The notes under the pieces are model-generated. The model searched no databases, was not told the DNA's origin, and saw only the letters and a program-made list of their open reading frames with translations. DNA of 64,000 nucleotides from Lucinisca nassula (taxonomy: Eukaryota; Mollusca; Bivalvia; Lucinida; Lucinidae): the NCBI GenBank assembly GCA_963580285.1, contig OY757013.1, forward strand, positions 155,547,900 to 155,611,899, read 5' to 3'. The position numbers were made by a program, and so were the translations under genes. Positions 59,066 through 64,000 of the stretch are shown piece after piece (positions within the stretch are counted from its first letter, which is position 1; every line of letters begins with the position of its first letter).

Positions 59066-61118
59066 TCCCCGTCTATATCGGGGGATATAGCGATCAGCCT
59101 GGCGTCCGTCCGTCTGTCCGTCCGTCCGTAGACGCAACCTTGTGATGGCCATAACTCCTATACCCTTTCAGATTCATTGATGGTTCTTGGCACAATTGTT
59201 CACAAGGCCGAGACGGCGTGTCATGCGCAAGAACCAGAACTCTGGATGCCATACTTTTTTAGTTATCTCCCCTTTTAATAAAATAGAATGACTACTTTGT
59301 GATGGCCATAACTCCAATACCCTTTGAGATATATTAATGGTACCTGGCACAGTTGTTCACAAGGCTGAGACGGCGTGTCATGCACAAGAACCACAACTCT
59401 GGTTGCCATGGTTTTGGAGTAATCTCCCCTTCCAATAAAATAGTGACAACCTTGTGATGGCCGTAACTCTTATACCCTTTGAGTTTCATTGATGGTTCTT
59501 GGCACAATTGTTCACAAGGCTGAGACGGCGTGTCATGCGCAAGAACCAGAACTCTGGATGCCATACTTTTTTAGTTATCTCCCCTTTTAATAAAATAGAA
59601 TGACTACTTTGTGATGGCCATGACTCCAATGCCCTTTGAGATATATTGATGGTACCTGTCACAGTTGTTCACAAGGCTGAACGGCATGTCATGCACAAGA
59701 ACCACAACATGGGTTGCCATGGTTTTGGAGTTATCTCCCCTTCCAATAAAATAGAGTGACAACCTTGTGATGGCCATAACTCCTATATCCTTCAAGAGTC
59801 ATTGATGGTTCATGGCACAATTGTTCACAAGGCTGAGATGGCGTGTCATGTGCAAGAACCAGAACTCTGGATGCCATACTTTTTTAGTTATCTCCCATTT
59901 TAATAAAACAGAATGACTACTTTGTGATGGCCATAACTCCAATACCCTTTGAGATATATTGATGGTACCTGGCACAGTTGTTCACAAGGCTGAGACGGCC
60001 TGCCATGCACAAGAACCACAACTCTGGTTGACATGGTTTTGAAGTTATCTCCCCTTCAAATAAAATAGAGTGACAACCTTGTGATGGCCATAATTCTAAT
60101 ACCCTTTAAGATATATTGATGATACCTGGCACAGTTGTTCACAAGGCCGAGACGGTGTGTCATGCACAAGAACCACAACTCTGGGTGCCATGGTTTTTTA
60201 GTTATCTCCCCTTCCAATAATATAGAATCACTACCTTGTGATGGCCACATCTCCAACACTCTTTGAGATATATTGATGATACTTGGTACAGATGTACATG
60301 AGGTTAAGCAAGTGTGTCACGTGTAAGAACCACAACTCTGGGTGCCCTGGTTTTTTAATTATCTACCCTGACAATATAACCTTGTGATGGCCATAACTCC
60401 AATACCCTTTGAGATATATTGTTGGTACTTGGCACAATTGTATACACCATTGAGATGGCGTTTCATGTCTAAGAACCACAACTCTGGGGGTATGATATTT
60501 GAGTTATCTCCCCTTCCAATATAACAGTATGACAACCTTGTGATCATTGTACCTTCAATACCCTTTGAGACATATTTGTGGTACTTGATGCAGATGTACA
60601 TGAAGTTAAGCAGGTGTGTCATGCTCAAGAATTACAACTCTTGATGCTCTGTTTTTTTTAGTTATCTCCCCTGGCAATATAACCTTGTGATGGCCATAAC
60701 TCCAACACCCTTTGAGATGTATTGAGGGAACTTGGCACAATTGTATACAAGGTACAGAAGGGATGTCATGTGCAAGAACCACAACTGTTGGTGCTGTGGT
60801 ATTTGAGTTATCTACCCTTTCAATATAACAGTATGACCTGCTTGTGATCACCATATCTCCAATACCCTTTGAGACATATTGATGGTACTTTATACAGAAA
60901 TACATGAGCTTAAGCAGGCATGTTATGCGCAAGAACGACATTTCTGAGTGCCCTGGTTTTTTAGTTATCTCCCCTGACAGTATAAGCTTTCGATGGCCAT
61001 AACTGCAATACTTTGTGATATATTGCTGGTTTAATTCTGGTGCACTTTCTGTTGGTGAACAATTTTCTGAAGGCCATATTGGCTTTTGGTCGGGGGATTT
61101 GCCATCTCTTCCGATGGC
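59066..61118. mobile_element. PRL element 3 (pearl/HINE-like) with long array
   Basis: Left tip TTTATCCCCGTCTATATCGGGGGATATAG with hairpin ATCCCC...GGGGAT (59067-59090), GTCCGTCC microsatellite (59103-59131), tandem array, and right tip GTCGGGGGATTTGCC with hairpin GCCATC-tcttcc-GATGGC (61100-61117). The tips are inverted (ATCCCC / GGGGAT). It has the same plan as the elements at 2.1 and 13.25 kb but an unrelated core. Confidence 0.72.
59135..61015. repeat. ~155-bp tandem array, about 12 monomers
   Basis: 'gtgatggccataactcc' recurs about every 150-160 bp, with 'ggcacagttgttcacaaggc', 'gcaagaaccacaactctg' and 'tagttatctccccttccaat'. The first monomers alternate two variants ('actactttgtgatgg' and 'acaaccttgtgatgg'), giving a dimer of about 310 bp; later monomers lose this. 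Minus-strand frames are artefacts. Confidence 0.9.
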
Positions 61119-61124
61119 TATTTT

Positions 61125-61245
61125 TTTCCGTTGTCATGTATATATTTGTATATACGTTGCTTTGCAGAGGGCCTCAAGGAAGATTGTTTCAACAATTGAG
61201 TCACCCTCTTTAAATAAAGTCTTTACTTTACTTACTATGTCGGCT
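61125..61245 (+). repeat. LINE 3' end with TTAC-type tail
   Basis: 'gagggcctcaaggaagattg', 'gagtcaccctctttaaataa' and 'agtctttactttacttact', same family as 8470-8620. Confidence 0.62.
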
Positions 61246-61369
61246 TGTGCAAAGTCATCAAATTAGACTACTTGCGATTATGTCGTCTTCTTTAATGTAA
61301 AACATTTTTTTTCATTCCTAGTGTAGCTTTCATGGGCCAAAATAACGATAAATATTTTTAAGATGACTG

Positions 61370-61862
61370 TCTAACTGTTGGTTTTCTTTTGCTCCAGCAA
61401 TTCTGTTGGTGTATGCTGTCGAGTCCTCAACCTTGTTTCATCTCTGTAGTTTTTTGATTTGTATGTTCTCGGAGATGTTACACTGATTAGTTAGGAAGCC
61501 TTCATGCGGACTTAACAAAATTAGTGTATACCGCGACAGAGGTAAGGGCGAGGATTGTGGCCATGTAAACTCGATTTAAGACCCCATTGGAATTCTTTCC
61601 ACTGACCGTTCCAAAGCGGTTCTTCTGTGGCGGTTTATTTATGTTGTTGTTTGTTACTTACTGTGTGTATCACTTGTGTCTTTTTATTTTGGATGGCCAT
61701 TTGGCCATTTTGTGGGAAAGTAACTGTCCTTATGGCCTTCCTTTGTTTAGGTTTCAGTTATGGTCTGGTCGCTTCATGTTTGTGTTTCTTTCCCTTTGGT
61801 GTCTTTGATGGGTGGAGTAAGTTAATTGTATCGATTCCTGATCCTTGTTTTACTTCTACTTT
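61370..61862 (+). repeat. R500 copy, longest in sense orientation
   Basis: Starts near 'ctaactgttggttttctttt' and continues 'gaggattgtggccatgtaaa', 'ggttcttctgtggcggttta', 'tggccttcctttgtttaggt', ending 'cctgatccttgttttacttc'. Derived frames of 73-94 residues are not genes. Confidence 0.85.
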
Positions 61863-61994
61863 GTTCAAGTCGATTATTATATTAATTCAAAGATTGCAAC
61901 GTTCATTTTAATTCGCGGGAGTGTAAGCCGACTTACGGTGATACAACGGAATATGTAGACAAGTAAATGTCGAACATATACCGGAAAATCGAAC

Positions 61995-62280
61995 CAAATG
62001 GCTATATCCATTACATTAACACACTTATGTAATATTTGGCCACAATGTATTGTTCTCAAAATGGCCATTTTTCGGAAGAAATTTTGAGATATTTTTCTTA
62101 TTTATGGTCCAAACATAGATTTTTGGTGCTTGTTAGAACCGCCTCAATGAAGCGGCACTAATAAGCCGTAATAACTATAATCGAATCATAAATTAAGGGT
62201 ATACCTCTGTAACCCCACAGTTTTCTATATTAAGTGGGGTTTACAGGGATCCTGATTGAAAGGACGCGTTTGCGTAATGT
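61995..62280. repeat. HpM hairpin MITE, reverse orientation
   Basis: 'cattacattaacacacttat', 'aaaatggccatttttcggaa', 'ggtgcttgttagaaccgcct' then a broken right side of the palindrome, 'ccacagttttctatattaag', ending 'gaaaggacgcgtttgcgtaa'. Confidence 0.8.
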
Positions 62281-62437
62281 TGAGTCGCAAAAATTGCGAT
62301 ATAACACAACTAATAGAGGCACCAATACGCTGCCGTAATTTCGCATTATTATTGCGTTTTATTCAATTATTATTGCGCTTCATCAAATAATTATTGTGTT
62401 TTATTGAATTAATATTTCGTTTAGTCGAATTATTATT

Positions 62438-63700
62438 GCTACGAGGACTGTTCAAATATGAATGCAAGTAGAACGTTTTCTCATGTACTAATGCAAAAAT
62501 CACCTGGAAATAAATATCACAGCGTAGAAAAACATTTTACCTATACATTGATACCAAACCTGTTAAAATCCCTGCACTTTAGCCATGTATATCGTTCGAT
62601 AAACACTGTCTACTCTTGTATACTAATACAAAACATGGTTGGAGGAAGGTCAGAGTACGCCGTTGAAATACGGTCCTGTATTAAGAATCGTTGTATTCTT
62701 GGTATACGGTGCAAAGACATTTTTGATGAAATATGTTCGGTTTATGGGCATAATGAAATGTCTTTTCCGACAGTTTTTCGTTGGTGTAAGAAATTCAGCT
62801 GTGGGCTAGTCTCAACAGAAGATGCACCACAGGATCGTCGGCCGAAAAGAGCAACATCTGCCAAGATGGTTGCTAGAGTGAAAGAAATAGTTGCTACCGA
62901 TGCACGATACACCACTAGGCAAATAGCTAGTATGGTTGGCATCTCATTAGGAGCAGCTCATACAATTCTGAAACGGGATTTGAAAACAAAAAAGATCTGT
63001 GCTAGATGGATTCCCCATCTGTTGACAGATGAGCAGAAAAAGACACGCGTTCAGTGCGCCAAGAAGTTGCTTAAAAAGTTTCCAAATTACAATGCACGGT
63101 CTTTCGCTAATGTCGTCACAGGTGACGAGACATGGGTTCACTTTTTTGAGCCAAAACGAAAGATTCAGAACAAAATATGGGCAACAAAGTATTGCGAAAG
63201 ACCATGCATTGCAAAGCGGACCATGAGCGCCAAGAAGGTAATGTATGCCATATTCTTTTCAAATCAGGGCCCTGCTATTCAGATTGCTGTGCCTAAAGGC
63301 AAAGCTGTAAATGCGAAGTTTTACAAGAATAAAGTTCTTCGAAAATTGAAGAAATATTTCAAAGAACGAAGGCCCGCAACTGGTTTGGCCAATGTCAGAT
63401 TGCTACATGACAATGCGTCATCGCACAAGGCGTTCATTGTGCAAGACTATCTGAAGCAGGAAAAGGTTGTTGAACTCCCTCACCCCCCGTATTCCCCTGA
63501 CCTTGCCCCGTGTGACTTTTTTGTTCCCGCGGCTGAAAAAAAACTTTTTGTAAAGCGCAAACACCTCGGTTCTGCAATATTCCAGTGCCTTCATAGTATA
63601 CCTCGAAAAGACTACCAAAATGCATTCAATGATTAGATCAGAAGACTGAAAGTTTGTATATCTGTTAAAGGGGAATACTTTGAGGGGACAAAATAAATTT
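62438..63700 (+). mobile_element. mariner element, left end present, right end not found
   Basis: Left end CTACGAGGACTGTTCAAATA (62438-62457) resembles mariner TIRs. A matching right end is not visible after the coding region; 63700-63745 diverges and then becomes TTAA-G sequence. The right end is probably deleted or mutated. Confidence 0.75.
62635..63696 (+). pseudogene. mariner transposase, near complete but broken at C-terminus
   Basis: DDE transposase of the Tc1/mariner group. The likely start is MVGGRSEYA at 62635; the upstream 59 codons are open but lie in the element's left UTR. Helix-turn-helix DNA-binding region about residues 5-110 ('SFPTVFRWCKKF', 'TTRQIASMVGIS'), linker 'ARWIPHLLTDEQK', then catalytic VTGDETW (Asp 63124-63126), LLHDNAS (Asp 63409-63411) and YSPDLAPCDFF (Asp 63514-63516). 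34 residues lie between the second and third Asp (DD34D). Two faults follow. 63517-63560 is read in the wrong frame between two compensating indels; the +1 frame reads FLFPRLKK, the usual motif. A TAG at 63634 replaces the conserved Trp before IRRLKVCIS; the frame then continues to TAA at 63694-63696 ('GEYFEGTK'). Confidence 0.9.
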
Positions 63701-63744
63701 TTCATCGAAATCTAGTAGTAGTATGGGAACATCTAGCACATTTT

Positions 63745-63885
63745 TCCGCCATATTTCAAAGGGAGAAAACGTTCGTGACTTCCTGTTTGCTATTCAATAT
63801 GCCCTGTTCCACTGAAAAAGGTGTCTACTTTTCTTTCTTTTAAGAGTTGACCCCTGTTGACATGGGAGACAAAAACACTTGATAT
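63745..63885 (-). repeat. TTAA-G MITE fragment (copy 4)
   Basis: 'aacgttcgtgacttcctgtt', 'tttcttttaagagttgaccc' and 'ctgttgacatgggagacaaa' are the reverse of the family interior. The terminal inverted tips are not clear. Confidence 0.7.
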
Positions 63886-63906
63886 GGGTATAAATCCTAT
63901 TCTTGA

Positions 63907-64000
63907 CATCACGAAAACACGCCTATATAATTTTGACCCCCTTGAACCCCACTTTAATATAGTAAAACTGGGGTTTACAGGGGTAAACTTTATTTTTCTT
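63907..64000. repeat. HpM MITE, left half cut by window end
   Basis: CATCACGAAAACACGCCTATA followed by 'actggggtttacaggggtaa' and 'actttatttttctt', where the window ends before the central palindrome. Confidence 0.8.

Noticed and set aside
59334..60941. Series of minus-strand frames with LCMTRRLSLVNNCARYH-like text
   Set aside because: They recur with the ~155-bp array and are translations of a tandem repeat.
62458..62634. N-terminal 59-residue extension of the mariner transposase
   Set aside because: mariner proteins start at the MVGGRSEYA-like position; the upstream codons lie in the element's left UTR.

Overview
The window looks like repeat-dense, non-coding nuclear DNA of a metazoan, most likely a lophotrochozoan and probably a bivalve mollusc. 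The evidence is AT-rich sequence with no operon-like gene packing, APE-type LINE retrotransposons, mariner transposases, tRNA-headed SINEs, palindromic MITEs, long (GT)n, (TC)n, (AG)n and (TATC)n microsatellites, and elements built as 'left hairpin, GTCC microsatellite, tandem array of about 145-165 bp, GC-rich right tip'. That last layout is known from the pearl/HINE-type elements of bivalves. The taxon is an inference; no host gene or marker is present. I found no convincing host exon, rRNA or functional tRNA gene. Every long reading frame is a transposon protein or a repeat artefact.

Names used below are local. HpM is a hairpin MITE whose centre is a palindrome around GGTTCTAAC. SINE-A is a SINE of about 300 bp ending GTTAAACCTCAAATCAAACA. 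SINE-B, SINE-C, SINE-D and SINE-T are four tRNA-headed SINEs. R500 is a retroposed repeat ending near TTTTACTTCTACTTT. TTAA-G and TTAA-C are MITEs bounded by TTAA and starting GGGGAA or CCC. PRL is the pearl/HINE-like class.

Layout. 0-2 kb: repeat fragments and two SINE-A copies. 2.1-6.2 kb: a PRL element holding a satellite array with three near-identical 600-bp higher-order units. 6.2-17.5 kb: HpM, TTAA-G and SINE-T copies, an A-B-A repeat structure (11.3-13.2 kb), a second PRL element (13.25-14.2 kb) and a minisatellite. 17.6-19.2 kb: a dead mariner with TIRs and an internal SINE-A. 19.7-20.1 kb: a TTAA-C MITE. 21.0-24.8 kb (minus): a nearly complete LINE with an APE endonuclease and reverse transcriptase, a 2A-like motif at its N-terminus and one frameshift. 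25-29.7 kb: MITEs and unassigned sequence. 29.7-30.9 kb (minus): an intact ORF1-type LINE protein. 31-34.9 kb: MITEs, nested SINEs, microsatellites and R500. 35.1-41.4 kb (plus): a decayed LINE carrying a 2.66-kb CACTA-like insertion and an R500 insertion. 41.4-52.7 kb: mostly SINEs, MITEs, foldbacks and tandem duplications. 53.2-56.3 kb (minus): a third LINE relic. 57.7-58.7 kb (plus): a 5'-truncated LINE. 59.1-61.1 kb: a third PRL array. 61.4-64 kb: R500, HpM and a second mariner whose transposase keeps all three catalytic Asp but is broken near its C-terminus.

The elements interact as a layered insertion record rather than a pathway. LINEs presumably supplied the machinery for the SINEs and R500. 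DNA transposons absent from the window (piggyBac-, pogo- and Helentron-like) presumably mobilised the MITEs and PRL elements. Nesting gives relative ages: LINE before the CACTA-like and R500 insertions at 35-41 kb; mariner before SINE-A at 17.6-19.2 kb; TTAA-G before SINE-T at 16.8-17.3 kb; SINE-C before SINE-B at 32 kb; and a pogo-like MITE before a hairpin at 50.3 kb.
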